A stretch of 64,000 nt of DNA, taken from assembly GCA_963800135.1 (NCBI GenBank), contig CAWCZR010000003.1, positions 62,001 to 126,000 of the forward strand, written 5' to 3'. This stretch comes from DASPSM01 sp963800135. GTDB taxonomy: Bacteria > Planctomycetota > Planctomycetia > Planctomycetales > Planctomycetaceae. This document shows, piece by piece, positions 18,403-27,086 of the stretch (its first letter is position 1; each line of letters starts with the position of its first letter). The notes under the pieces were generated by a model. That model ran no database searches, was not told where the DNA came from, and saw nothing but the letters and a program-made list of their open reading frames with translations. A program made the position numbers and the translations under genes.

Positions 18403-20235
18403 ATGCCCGTAGCAGCCCGTGCCCCGGTCAAACCGCGGATTCTCGCGTCGGCGACACGCGCCGCGCTGCCGCTCGAGGATGAAGTGCAGACGCTCCTCGA
18501 CGGGCGGGGCCAGATGCTCGTCGCGCTCGGCGGCGAGCCCGGCGGGGGAAAATCGACGGCGCTCGCGCATCTGGCGGCTGTCTTTCCGCAGGCGAGCCGC
18601 TTGCGGCTGATCGACGCCGGGGAAGCCCGCTCCGACGTCGAGTACCGACCCGACGACGTGATTATTTTCGTCGGCACGTCGCTACCGATCGGTCGACCCA
18701 ACAAACGCTTGGAGCTGGCCCCCTGGCAGCGCGACGAATTCATCGAATACCTGCTCGCTCGCTATCCGGAGCGGACAGCGGCGGTGATCGCCCGGATTTC
18801 CACTGACGATTTGAGCGAATTTGGGGGCAGTCCGGCCATTTGGCGAATCATTCTCGACGAGATGGCGCTCGACAAGAGCTTGAGAACGCCGGCGGCCGCT
18901 CTCACGCGCCACCTCCGCGCGCGGACCGCAGGTCCCGAGACATGGGAGCAACTCGGGGCGGCGTGTTTCGCCGACGGCACCGATTGGTCGAACGCATCGG
19001 TCCCGCAGGACGTTGTCCGATTGTTTGACCACCGGCCGCTGCGACGTCTGCTGGCGGCCGAGTATCTGGCGACCCAAGTGAAGGAAGGACGTCCGGAGTT
19101 TCACTTGCCCCCGATGCTGTCGCGCTCGCTGGTGCAGGCCGTCGCGCGATCCCTCCGAGGAAACGTGTTGTGGTATAGGCGACTAAAGGCCGCGCTGCTC
19201 ATTCCCGCCGAACAACCGATGGCGGCTAGTCTGCTGCATGCCATCGAGGGCAGGTTTTCGCCGCGAAGAGGGTCGCTTTCCAATCTGACGGGCGCCTACT
19301 TGGAAGCGATTCACTGGCCGCGCGAGGACCTGCGTAAAGTGCAGTTCTCGGATGCCGATTTGAGTAGTGCCGAACTGTTCTTCTCGAATCTCGACGGCGC
19401 CGTGGCGACTCATGCGGATTTCAACCACGCTAGTCTGCTCGACGCGTCGCTCACCAACTTTCAGGGCGGGGGTGCGGATTTCAGCCAGGCCGATTTGACA
19501 GCCGTTCGTGGGGGCGGCGCGTCATTTCTGTCCGCGCAGCTTGTCGGTGCCAAACTGGACCACGCGCAGTTGTCGGGCGCGAACTTCCTCTCCGCCGATC
19601 TTACCGGCGCGAGCCTGTGTGCGGCCATACTCTCTGAGGCCGACTTTCGTGAGGCAAAACTCACAGAGGCCGACTTCACCGAAGCCGAGCTCCGCGGAGC
19701 CAATTTCGCCAATCAAATTCTGCGTGAATCGATTCTGACAAACGCTTGCTTGCGCGGCGCCAACCTCTGTGGCGCCGACATGGAGGGGATGCAACTGGTC
19801 GGCAGCGAACTCGCCGAGGCCCAACTCGCTGGAGCCTTGTTGACGGGAGCGTCCCTGGAGGGGGCCGATTTGACCGGGTGCGTGCTCCGTGAAGCCGGCC
19901 TGGCCGACGTCAATCTCGAGGACGCGTGCTTGCGCGACGCCGACATGCGTGGCGCCTCGTTTGACTTGGGGTCATCTCGCAGCGGCCTCGTCGGCTCGCC
20001 CATCGCCTCCGAGGGAAGCCGCACTGGGTTTTATACCGACGATTTCAACGAGCAAGATTTCAAAGCCCCCGAAGAGATTCGCAAGGCCAACCTGCGGAAC
20101 GCCGATCTGCGCGGGGCGATCGTCACGGGCGTCGATTTCTACCTGGTCGACCTCCGCGGAGCGCAGTACGACGCCGAGCAAGCCGAGCACTTCCGCCGCT
20201 GCGGCGCGATTCTCGAGGATCGCGGTTCGCCTTGA
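18403..20235 (+). CDS. NACHT-like P-loop NTPase with C-terminal pentapeptide repeats
   Basis: A 610-residue soluble protein. An N-terminal NTPase domain has Walker A GGEPGGGKST (43-52), a hydrophobic strand DDVIIFVGTS (84-93), and a helical region with GSPAIWRIILDEMA (142-155). The segment LFDHRPLRRLLAAEYLA (207-223) resembles the H...LAA.YL motif that closes NACHT/STAND ATPase modules. From about residue 308 to the end the sequence is almost entirely A(D/N)LxG-type pentapeptide repeats, which form a right-handed quadrilateral helix. Start ATG 18403 lies at the first sensible N-terminus; the frame opens further upstream without homology. Function is unknown; NTPase-switch proteins with repeat sensors often act in conflict or signalling. 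Seven bases separate it from the convergent HExxH gene. Confidence 0.75.
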   Translation: MPVAARAPVKPRILASATRAALPLEDEVQTLLDGRGQMLVALGGEPGGGKSTALAHLAAVFPQASRLRLIDAGEARSDVEYRPDDVIIFVGTSLPIGRPNKRLELAPWQRDEFIEYLLARYPERTAAVIARISTDDLSEFGGSPAIWRIILDEMALDKSLRTPAAALTRHLRARTAGPETWEQLGAACFADGTDWSNASVPQDVVRLFDHRPLRRLLAAEYLATQVKEGRPEFHLPPMLSRSLVQAVARSLRGNVLWYRRLKAALLIPAEQPMAASLLHAIEGRFSPRRGSLSNLTGAYLEAIHWPREDLRKVQFSDADLSSAELFFSNLDGAVATHADFNHASLLDASLTNFQGGGADFSQADLTAVRGGGASFLSAQLVGAKLDHAQLSGANFLSADLTGASLCAAILSEADFREAKLTEADFTEAELRGANFANQILRESILTNACLRGANLCGADMEGMQLVGSELAEAQLAGALLTGASLEGADLTGCVLREAGLADVNLEDACLRDADMRGASFDLGSSRSGLVGSPIASEGSRTGFYTDDFNEQDFKAPEEIRKANLRNADLRGAIVTGVDFYLVDLRGAQYDAEQAEHFRRCGAILEDRGSP

Positions 20236-20242
20236 TTGCCGG

Positions 20243-21712
20243 TCACACGTTCGTGCGAGCCGCAGGGTTGGGGACGCTCCTGCTTAGCGCTTGCCAGCGG
20301 ACTTGGCCTTCGCTGCACAGGCTGTGCAAGCGGGCGACGGCCGCGCGGCCGCAGGGGGTGAGCTGCGCAATGCGTTCGATTTGGTCGAAGGCCTCGACGA
20401 TCTCCTGATGGATGTTTTCGCCGAATTCCCACACATCGTCGGTGATCTCCCACGGCAGTCCCGCGAAGGCTGCTTCCGCAAAATCCATCAGCAGCGTCCA
20501 TTCGTAGAGGTGCGTGTAGGGAACCTGCAGCACCGTCCGCAGCGAGAGGGCCCGGCCGTAGCGGGGGAGGACGTCGGTGTGGTCGGTCTGGTTCGTCGTC
20601 AGGACCTCGCCGCGAACGTGCAGGATCGTCTCGATCAGGTAGCTCTTGGTGTGCCCCAGCTCGTGTCCGAGCCAGGTGAAGCAAAACGGACAGAGACGCG
20701 GCTCGTCGCCTCGCCCATAGGGGACGTTGAGCGCCATCACTCGCGGCAGGGTCGGATCGGAGAAGGATTGGATCGTGCCGTAAGCGGCGGCCGGCAGCTC
20801 CCAGCCGCGCACGGTCGACATCAGCGTGTCGAATTCGCGGGCGATCGCGGGCGAGTGCCGGCCGAGCGCACCGAGCAGGGCGGCGATGATGCCACCGGTG
20901 AGTGCGAAATGGTCGTTGCCATTAGCCAGTCGGACCGGCTCGTACCGCACGCGCCGACCGGGCAACGGGCCGGCGTATTGCAGCCGCGCCGTGACGTCGG
21001 CGGTCCCCAAGCGAATGCGGTCGCCGTCGAGATGGGCGTCGTTTGCGACGATCATCCGCAGCCACTCGTCCCGCGGCATGACGAGCAGAGTGCCTCCAGA
21101 AGTTTCGCCCAGCGTCAGGCGCACCTCGCGACGAGTCAGCGACGCGGTGATGAGATCGTCGGAAAGCACACAGCCCGGCCCGTCCGCCGTTCGCGAGAGC
21201 GCAATGCTCCAGTCGCAGAGTGGAAACCGCAGTCGGCCGTAGACGTCGGTCCGCAAGGCGACGTCTCCGCGCCATTGGGGGTCGACACGCAAGAGCAGGG
21301 GCAGCAGTGAATTGCCCAAACGGTGCGCGGACTCGGTATCGGACGGCGGGGCGATGTTCGCGATGCTCGGCTCGGCGACCCGCCGGTGCCATTCAGCCAG
21401 CGTCGGCGAGAGGACCGTCGCGCGATGCAGCCCCTCGACAAAAGCCGGATCGACAAGAAATCGCCTCGCGAACGCTCGTCCCGATGACGCCGCACTCGGA
21501 GCATTGGCGGCCACGCTGGTGAAGTGGTCCACGAGCAACGCGATCGCCGCGGGCAGGCGACCTGCGGGCCGACTCGTCGTCGCCTCGGACGCGGCGCAGC
21601 TCAAGAGCCGCCGATGCGCCTCAGCCGCGCGGCTGAGGATTTGATCGGTTCGCTGAGTCCGGTCGCCCGGCATTCGAAAGAGCCGGGCGAGCAAACGATC
21701 CCGCTGAGACAC
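20243..21712 (-). CDS. Putative HExxH-motif peptide-modification protein (candidate peptide beta-hydroxylase)
   Basis: A 489-residue cytoplasmic protein. The key feature is GHELGHTKSYL with His350, Glu351 and His354, followed by the pattern LSLRTVLQVPYTHLYEW. This resembles the HEF.HSK-type motif and downstream ALR.xxHGVYA region of the 'HEXXH motif' family linked to ribosomal-peptide modification and aKG-dependent peptide hydroxylation. The N-terminal 300 residues, with a MSTVRGWELPAAA segment before the motif, fit the same layout. No precursor peptide gene is obvious nearby. Start is GTG 21712; ATG 21673 is an alternative. A plain zinc metalloprotease is possible but less likely given the H-S/T-K after the motif. 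Confidence 0.55.
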   Translation of the reverse strand: MSQRDRLLARLFRMPGDRTQRTDQILSRAAEAHRRLLSCAASEATTSRPAGRLPAAIALLVDHFTSVAANAPSAASSGRAFARRFLVDPAFVEGLHRATVLSPTLAEWHRRVAEPSIANIAPPSDTESAHRLGNSLLPLLLRVDPQWRGDVALRTDVYGRLRFPLCDWSIALSRTADGPGCVLSDDLITASLTRREVRLTLGETSGGTLLVMPRDEWLRMIVANDAHLDGDRIRLGTADVTARLQYAGPLPGRRVRYEPVRLANGNDHFALTGGIIAALLGALGRHSPAIAREFDTLMSTVRGWELPAAAYGTIQSFSDPTLPRVMALNVPYGRGDEPRLCPFCFTWLGHELGHTKSYLIETILHVRGEVLTTNQTDHTDVLPRYGRALSLRTVLQVPYTHLYEWTLLMDFAEAAFAGLPWEITDDVWEFGENIHQEIVEAFDQIERIAQLTPCGRAAVARLHSLCSEGQVRWQALSRSVPNPAARTNV

Positions 21713-22147
21713 CGCTAGGCCCGCCGATGCTGTCGGGGTCGAACGAGGATGTTCGCAGACAACACGGATGCCTCATCCCCGGCCGCCAAACGCGGGCCCC
21801 GGCTCGAGGCAATCGGTATCAATCAGAAAGGTGGGCGAGATGATCGGACGCGAGCTGAGTCGCGAATAAACTGGGAGCAATGAACTGAGAGCCAGGAAGA
21901 ATGGGAAAGCGCGCCGCACCCTTCGAGTCATCAGCAGTCAAGCCGCGGCAAGAAGCCGCGGGTTAGCCTCCGATCGTAGTCAGCACGCCGTCGCGAATTC
22001 CACAAAAATCGGGACAATCTGCGTGCGGATTTCCGAGAATCCCGCGAGGGGCCGGCGGTACAATCCAGCCGCGAACGTCCCTCGGTCGACGACCGCCACT
22101 CGCGGCAAGACGGTGACGCTCGAAACCATAACGAAAGGGGGAACGTG
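21713..22147 (+). other. Spacer between divergent genes
   Basis: No gene is supported. It holds the perfect 7-base hairpin at 21943-21961 and an A/G-rich stretch before the VOC gene, ending in its Shine-Dalgarno AAAGGGGG. A TACAAT near 22061 lacks a -35 partner. Promoters for both divergent genes should be here but are not clear. Confidence 0.5.
21943..21961. repeat. Short perfect hairpin
   Basis: CCGCGGC (21943-21949), loop AAGAA, GCCGCGG (21955-21961). No T-run follows on either strand, so it is not a canonical terminator. Confidence 0.6.
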
Positions 22148-23020
22148 ATGTTCGAGCCGATTGCGAACCGAATCGGAGACCGGTCGTTGCGGGCTTGGCA
22201 GCGGCGGATTGTCGTCGGCTCGACAGTCGCGTGCGTCGTGCTGGCCGCGGGTGTGGTCGCGCGCGCCGCGGCCGAGTTCCGCGGCGTGCAGCTCAACGTC
22301 TCCGATCCGACCGCGGCGGCCCAGTGGTATTGCGAGCACATGGGCGGCACACTCGTAAGTCCGACGCCGGCAACCGCGGGTGACGCCTCGGCGGAACGGG
22401 ACCGTGTGCGTGTCGTGCGGTTCGGCAAAACGGCGCTCGAGTTTCATCCCACTGAGACGAAGAGCCCCGTGCCTGGCAGCGTCGGGTCCGGCATCGATCA
22501 TCTGGGCTTTGGCTACGCGGACCTGGACCGGGAGATGAAGCGGTTTGCTACGACCGGCGTTGAGATTGTTTCCGGAGTCGAGCAGGAGGGGCCGATCCGC
22601 TACGCCTTTGTCCGGGACCGCTGGGGGACATTGATCGAGCTGGTCGAGGACCGTGAGATTCACGGCTTCCATCATGTCCACCTCGCCACGACCGACCCCA
22701 AGGCCACCTTGAATTGGTACACCGACATCTTCGGCAACCGGGTGACGCGTTATGCCGGCGTGCTGGCGGGCGTCCGCTATGGGGACGTGTGGGTATTGGT
22801 GAAAACCCTTAAACATCCCCCGGCATCCACGCGCGGCCGGGCGATCGATCCACTTATCTGGACGGCCGACCTCGATTCGATGGCGGAGCGGCTGCGAGTC
22901 GGAGGGGGGAGCAATCCCCGCCCGGATGCTGCCCGCCTCGAGACTGCCCGAGCAGCGAATCGGCTCATTTTCACCGGCCCGGACGGCGTGGAGCTGGAGG
23001 TCCGGTCCCCGGCCAAATAG
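22148..23020 (+). CDS. VOC (glyoxalase/bleomycin-resistance) superfamily protein, exported
   Basis: A 290-residue protein with an N-terminal hydrophobic stretch (about 21-42) that looks like a signal peptide or anchor, then two tandem VOC modules. Module one runs from FRGVQLNVSDP to WGTLIELVED; module two starts at FHHVHLATTDPKATLNWY and ends at GVELEVRSP. His and Glu residues at the usual metal sites (HVHL, IELVE, VELEV) suggest a metal-binding barrel. The substrate cannot be read. ATG 22148 has AAAGGGGG about six bases upstream, better than GTG 22145. Confidence 0.83.
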   Translation: MFEPIANRIGDRSLRAWQRRIVVGSTVACVVLAAGVVARAAAEFRGVQLNVSDPTAAAQWYCEHMGGTLVSPTPATAGDASAERDRVRVVRFGKTALEFHPTETKSPVPGSVGSGIDHLGFGYADLDREMKRFATTGVEIVSGVEQEGPIRYAFVRDRWGTLIELVEDREIHGFHHVHLATTDPKATLNWYTDIFGNRVTRYAGVLAGVRYGDVWVLVKTLKHPPASTRGRAIDPLIWTADLDSMAERLRVGGGSNPRPDAARLETARAANRLIFTGPDGVELEVRSPAK

Positions 23021-23189
23021 CACGGTGTGCCTGTCGAGAAACGCTCGCGCACCACGAGAGGCCTCGGGCAATCCGCGACGTAAGGAAAAAGAGCGGTTGG
23101 AAATCGCTTTCCCGCGGGGCTATGATCGCAGTTTCGCGGTAGTTCGGTCGATTAAAAGGCGTTAAAGCCTGAAGAGCGACTCCTGCATT

Positions 23190-23231
23190 GCGTACAATTC
23201 CCTGCGTAGAATTCACTACGTACAACTCACG
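23190..23231. repeat. 14-bp tandem repeat, three copies
   Basis: Copies are GCGTACAATTCCCT (23190), GCGTAGAATTCACT (23204) and ACGTACAACTCACG (23218), head to tail without spacers. They lie 87 bases upstream of the HIRAN gene and could be operator half-sites on one DNA face pattern, or a slippage product. Similar triplets occur at 33782 and 40159. Confidence 0.8.
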
Positions 23232-23317
23232 GCCGCGGGCCCTTCCGCCGCAACGACCGTTTCGCCAAAACAACCAGAGGGAAGACTTCGGCACAAGGAA
23301 CATCTCAGGGATCACCC

Positions 23318-23866
23318 ATGATGAGGCGTGCGCGCCGACGAAAGATTCAATGGCGCCGCGTCGCTCAGTTTGAGCCAGTCCGAGTGGACGGACCCCCAAT
23401 TGCCCAGGAGGAAGCAGCGGATCGGCCGAGCGGCCGGGCATTACTCGAACCAGGCACGCGCGTAGCGCTCGTGCGTGAGCGGAAGAACGAGCACGACCCG
23501 CACGCGGTGATCGTCGCCTCGCTCGACGAGCAGCCGCTCGGTTACTTGCCTGCGGACGTCGCCGATTGGGTCGCACCGCTGATGGACACCGGGCGGATGG
23601 CTTTTGATGGCCGGATTTATTCGGTCTGTTCCGCCGACTCCGGCCCGCCGGCCCGAGCCGCAGGTTTCTACGTCTCGCTGACGCAGTTCGAACTGACTCC
23701 CGTCGAGCACTTTTCCTTGACGCTGGCGGCACGCGCCCTCGTGCGTCTGCCGTTTCAAAGCGTGAACTGGTGCTTCGGCCACATGGCGGCGGTATTTCAC
23801 ACGTTCAGCCCGCCCTCGCCGCAGTCGCCGGAACGCTACGCGACCGACGATCGCTCCGGCAGCTGA
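23318..23866 (+). CDS. HIRAN-domain-like protein
   Basis: A 182-residue basic-N-terminal protein. Residues about 42-100 (LEPGTRVALVRERKNEHDPH, then LGYLPADVADWVAPLMDTG) match the HIRAN pattern of 'LVRExxNxHDPxAIxV...xGYLPxxxAxxLAPLLDxG'. HIRAN domains bind single-stranded 3' DNA ends in HLTF-type helicases and also occur alone in bacteria. The C-terminal 80 residues show no known motif. A helicase or nuclease partner is not adjacent. ATG 23318 has AGGGA a few bases upstream; ATG 23321 is an alternative. A 14-bp triple repeat precedes the gene. The role is unknown. Confidence 0.7.
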   Translation: MMRRARRRKIQWRRVAQFEPVRVDGPPIAQEEAADRPSGRALLEPGTRVALVRERKNEHDPHAVIVASLDEQPLGYLPADVADWVAPLMDTGRMAFDGRIYSVCSADSGPPARAAGFYVSLTQFELTPVEHFSLTLAARALVRLPFQSVNWCFGHMAAVFHTFSPPSPQSPERYATDDRSGS

Positions 23867-24069
23867 ACCAACGCGCGGTGCGGTGGCAAGCCCTGCCGCT
23901 TCGATCTCTTTCGGCGACGCGGGCGACGGCTCACGCGCGACGCGGCCGGCATTTCTTTTCGCGACCGGCTTAATGTACCGTGGTGATCGCGCCGAAGCGG
24001 CGATGAACGTGTGCCACGCATTTGTCGTCGCTGGCGTGCAGGCCGCGATCCACACTACCGGAGACTTCC

Positions 24070-25254
24070 ATGCGATTTTTGGCCGGACTCCTCGGAATCG
24101 CGACGATCGGCTTGATTCTCGTCGATGCGTTCGAGGCCGTGCTGTTGCCGCGGCGGGTCACCCACGCCTACCGGCTGATCCGCCTGTTCTACCAGGTCAC
24201 CTGGCCGGGTTGGATCGGCATCAGCCGACTATTCGCCTCGCCGCGACGGCGCGAGTCGTTCTTGAGCATCTTCGCGCCGCTCTCGTTCTTGATCATGTTT
24301 GCGGCCTGGGCCGTCGGCATGATTCTCGCCTTCGCCCTGCTGCACTGGGCCGTTCAAACCCGGATGGCCGCCGCCAACGCCGCGCAAGGCCTGAGCTCGT
24401 ACACCTATTTCAGTGGCGTGACGTTCTTTACCGTTGGTTACGGTGACCTCGCGCCTATTGACGGCGTGGGCCGATTTCTGTCGGTCGCCGAGGCCGGAAT
24501 CGGTTTTGGCTTTCTGGCCCTCGTGCTCAGCTATCACCCAATTCTCGCCCAAGCCTTCTCACAGCGCGAAACGATGATTTCGCTCCTCGACGCGCGCGGC
24601 GGTTCGCCCCCGACGGCCGAGCAAGTGCTCGTCCGCAGCCAGCCCGGGCGACGGCCGGAGGTCATCATTTCATACTTCCTGCAGTGGGAGGTCTGGTGTG
24701 CCGAATTGCTCGAGCGATGCCTGTCGTTCCCCGTGCTTGCCCTCTACCGCTCGCAGCACGACAACCAGTCGTGGCTTGCGGCGCTGACCGTCATGCTCGA
24801 TACGTCGGCCCTGGCGATTAGTGGCGGAGGCGGGCGGGACGTCTATCAGGCTCGATTGACGTTTGCGATGGCCCGGCACGCCGCTGTCGACTTGTGCCTG
24901 GTGTTCAAGATCCAGCCGCAAGGGCCCGCCCAAAATCGCCTGCCGCCGGAAGGTTATCGCGAGCTGGTCGAGCGGCTGAAGGCGGCCGGCGGCGTGTTAT
25001 CTCCGGAAACGGAGTTAGCCAGTTCGGTCGATGTCACCGCGATGGAGTCGCGCCTTCGCGAGCTCCGCGGCATGTATGAGCCGTTCGTCAACGGCCTGGG
25101 GCAGTATCTTTCGTTCACGCTGCCTCGCTTTTATCCCGAGCGACAGACGGCTGACAACTGGCAGACGAGCGCCTGGATGCCGCGGGCGCCTGGCATTCGC
25201 GATCTGCCCGGCGTCGATTTATCCTCCCTGGCGCGGGGCGATCATTTCGACTAA
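24070..25254 (+). CDS. Two-TM potassium channel-like protein
   Basis: A 394-residue membrane protein. It has an N-terminal hydrophobic helix (1-20), one helix near 75-98, then the pore loop with filter TVGYGD and a following helix (about 133-160). TVGYGD is the K+ selectivity signature. The C-terminal 230 residues are cytoplasmic, mostly helical and Arg/Glu-rich, with no RCK or cyclic-nucleotide motif; they may gate the channel. ATG 24070 is at the first helix. A terminator-like hairpin lies 184 bases after the stop. Confidence 0.85.
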   Translation: MRFLAGLLGIATIGLILVDAFEAVLLPRRVTHAYRLIRLFYQVTWPGWIGISRLFASPRRRESFLSIFAPLSFLIMFAAWAVGMILAFALLHWAVQTRMAAANAAQGLSSYTYFSGVTFFTVGYGDLAPIDGVGRFLSVAEAGIGFGFLALVLSYHPILAQAFSQRETMISLLDARGGSPPTAEQVLVRSQPGRRPEVIISYFLQWEVWCAELLERCLSFPVLALYRSQHDNQSWLAALTVMLDTSALAISGGGGRDVYQARLTFAMARHAAVDLCLVFKIQPQGPAQNRLPPEGYRELVERLKAAGGVLSPETELASSVDVTAMESRLRELRGMYEPFVNGLGQYLSFTLPRFYPERQTADNWQTSAWMPRAPGIRDLPGVDLSSLARGDHFD

Positions 25255-25437
25255 AGAACCGGCCGGGACTAGCACTCGGCCGCTCAGGCGGACCGTCGGC
25301 AAAGTCTTCCAGCCTTACCCAGGTCGGTTCGCCGTTGGAATTTTTAACCGGCAAGCCCATCGCCAGTGCCAACCGATACTGATTACGCCGCATTGCCAAA
25401 CCGCGGCACCGGTCGCGATCGCGGGCCCCAGATGGCT

Positions 25438-25456
25438 CGGCCAATGGCCGCTTTTT
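25438..25456 (+). terminator. Possible intrinsic terminator
   Basis: CGGCC-AAT-GGCCG (25438-25450) is followed by C and five T. The stem is short but GC-only, the tri-nucleotide loop is tight, and it stands between two plus-strand genes. Confidence 0.45.
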
Positions 25457-25512
25457 AGCGCGTGCGACCTTCTGGATGTGTCAGGGCAGTGAGCAGGGCA
25501 AGGAGTGCACCG

Positions 25513-26238
25513 ATGCGGCCCGTTTCTTTTGCCAGCCTGCGACAGGCGATGTTTCGATTTTCAGTTTGCCTGTGCGCCGTGAGCGTCGTTGCCTGCGGCC
25601 TGCGCACCGACGGCCGGGAACCCCGAGAGACCGAGCGGGAGACCCGCGTCTTTCGCATCTCCGTGGACGGCACCGAGCGCGGTCAGTGCACGATGCAGAT
25701 TCATCACCGCGAGGACGGCAACGACCTGGTGGAAGGCAACGCGGGCCTGTTGTTCAACTACTACGTCTACAAGTACCGCTTTAGTTCGTGGGGCACGGCC
25801 CTCTTCAACGACGGCCGCCTGCTGCAGATGGACCGCACGGCCAACTTCAACGGCACGCAATACCACGTGACGGCCGGTGCGAGCCGCGAGGGACTGACGG
25901 TCGAGACCAACGGTCGCTCGTCGCTGAACTCGCCTGAGCTCTGGTCGACCACCTGCTACCAGCTGCCCAAGCACTGGCAGACCGAATCGTCCCCCGGCGT
26001 GCGGAGCGTGATGGTCCTGGACGCCGACAAAGGGGGCCGCGTGTTGGGGCAACTGCAACGCGTGGGCGACGAGACGATGGAAATCAACGGAGAGCAAAAG
26101 CCCTGCGTGCACTACCACGTGGGAGGCGACGTCGACGTCCACCTCTGGTACGACGCGCGTCTCCGCCTCATCCGCCGGCAGTCGGTCGAGTCGGGCCACA
26201 AGGTGCTGATGGACCTGGTGCAGATCACCGCCGAATAG
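25513..26238 (+). CDS. DUF6134-like exported lipoprotein
   Basis: A 241-residue protein with an N-terminal signal ending in a lipobox-like SVVAC, so probably a lipoprotein. The rest matches the DUF6134 pattern: beta-strand units such as FRISVDGTERGQ, FSSWGTALFNDGRLLQMD and VHLWYDARLRLIRRQSV. The family is a ten-or-so stranded lipocalin-like sheet of unknown role, common in Gram-negative envelopes. ATG 25513 has AAGGAG seven bases upstream. The downstream gene is a convergent cupin gene 41 bases away. Confidence 0.78.
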   Translation: MRPVSFASLRQAMFRFSVCLCAVSVVACGLRTDGREPRETERETRVFRISVDGTERGQCTMQIHHREDGNDLVEGNAGLLFNYYVYKYRFSSWGTALFNDGRLLQMDRTANFNGTQYHVTAGASREGLTVETNGRSSLNSPELWSTTCYQLPKHWQTESSPGVRSVMVLDADKGGRVLGQLQRVGDETMEINGEQKPCVHYHVGGDVDVHLWYDARLRLIRRQSVESGHKVLMDLVQITAE

Positions 26239-26279
26239 TCGGTCGCGCGGAGTGCACGGTTCCTCGCCTCGCTCGCGTC

Positions 26280-26636
26280 CTACTCAGCCTGAGGGATGTA
26301 TTTGTTGTACATCGCCGCGTAGTCTTCGCGGACGGGGCTGAAGACGTCGAGCACGACGGCCGGCCCGCCGACGGCCACCGCTTTGTGGGGCGTGTTGGGC
26401 GGGATCAAAAACATCGAGCCGGCCTCGCAGACCCGCGTCTCGCCGCCAATCGTCAGCTCGATCTTGCCCTTGAGCAGCATCCCCCCTTGCTCGTGCGGGT
26501 GATTGTGTAAGGGCACCACGGCCCCCTCATCCATCTCGAGGTACGAGAGCATCAGGTGTGTGCCGTACGGTGTCCGCATCCGGCACCCGGGCACCGCCTC
26601 GATCGGGGGAATCGTTTTGATATCGATGAAGGGCAT
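26280..26636 (-). CDS. Small cupin-domain protein
   Basis: A 118-residue single-domain cupin. Motif 1 is VPLHNHPHEQGGMLLKG, with two His and a Glu that bind a metal, and motif 2 is GSMFLIPPNTPHKAVA. Cupins of this size are metal-dependent enzymes or sensors (sugar isomerase, dioxygenase or regulatory) and the substrate cannot be deduced. No signal peptide is present, so cytoplasmic. Start ATG 26636 is the only reasonable one. Confidence 0.86.
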   Translation of the reverse strand: MPFIDIKTIPPIEAVPGCRMRTPYGTHLMLSYLEMDEGAVVPLHNHPHEQGGMLLKGKIELTIGGETRVCEAGSMFLIPPNTPHKAVAVGGPAVVLDVFSPVREDYAAMYNKYIPQAE

Positions 26637-27086
26637 GATTGAGCCTCATGGGCAGCAAGTGGTCTGCGGATGGACGGGCCCGGCCGATTCGGTCAGGCGG
26701 CCGGATGCCCGCGGGCCTAGCTTTTTTTCCCAACCTACGGCTCAACTCTCGTCAACGCAACCACAGCCGCTACAATTTGTTAAGCGGCTTCGTCGTCCGG
26801 GCCGCAGCGGCATTTCCGACTCGACCGGTGGGCGGCCAGGCGATATTATTCTCGCGCTTTGATCCCCGGCACGCTGCCATCGCCCCCGGTGTGCGCCAGC
26901 TAATCGAATAAGCTTTGATCTGCGGGCGCCCCAAGGGGTTGCGGGGAATGTCCGCGGTTGCCGCTAATGGGGGACCGGCGGACAAGGTGGTCCTGGCGAA
27001 CGCTTCACGCAGCAACCGGCCAACGGCTCGAACCGAGCCCTGGGACGCATCTTCGTCCTCCTAAGACCGAAACCGACAGACCGACC
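26637..27086 (+). other. Spacer upstream of lepA
   Basis: No gene is supported; short frames here lack homology. It includes a run of seven T at about 26722 after a GC-rich stretch (26700-26720), terminator-like for the plus strand but with no plus-strand gene directly before it, and a TACAAT (26771) without a good -35. The lepA promoter is probably inside this region. Confidence 0.45.

Noticed and set aside
23190..23231. CRISPR-like array
   Set aside because: Units are 14 bp without spacers; the same holds for 33782 and 40159. No cas genes are present.
26720..26730. Intrinsic terminator at the T7 run
   Set aside because: No good stem directly precedes it and no plus-strand gene ends nearby.
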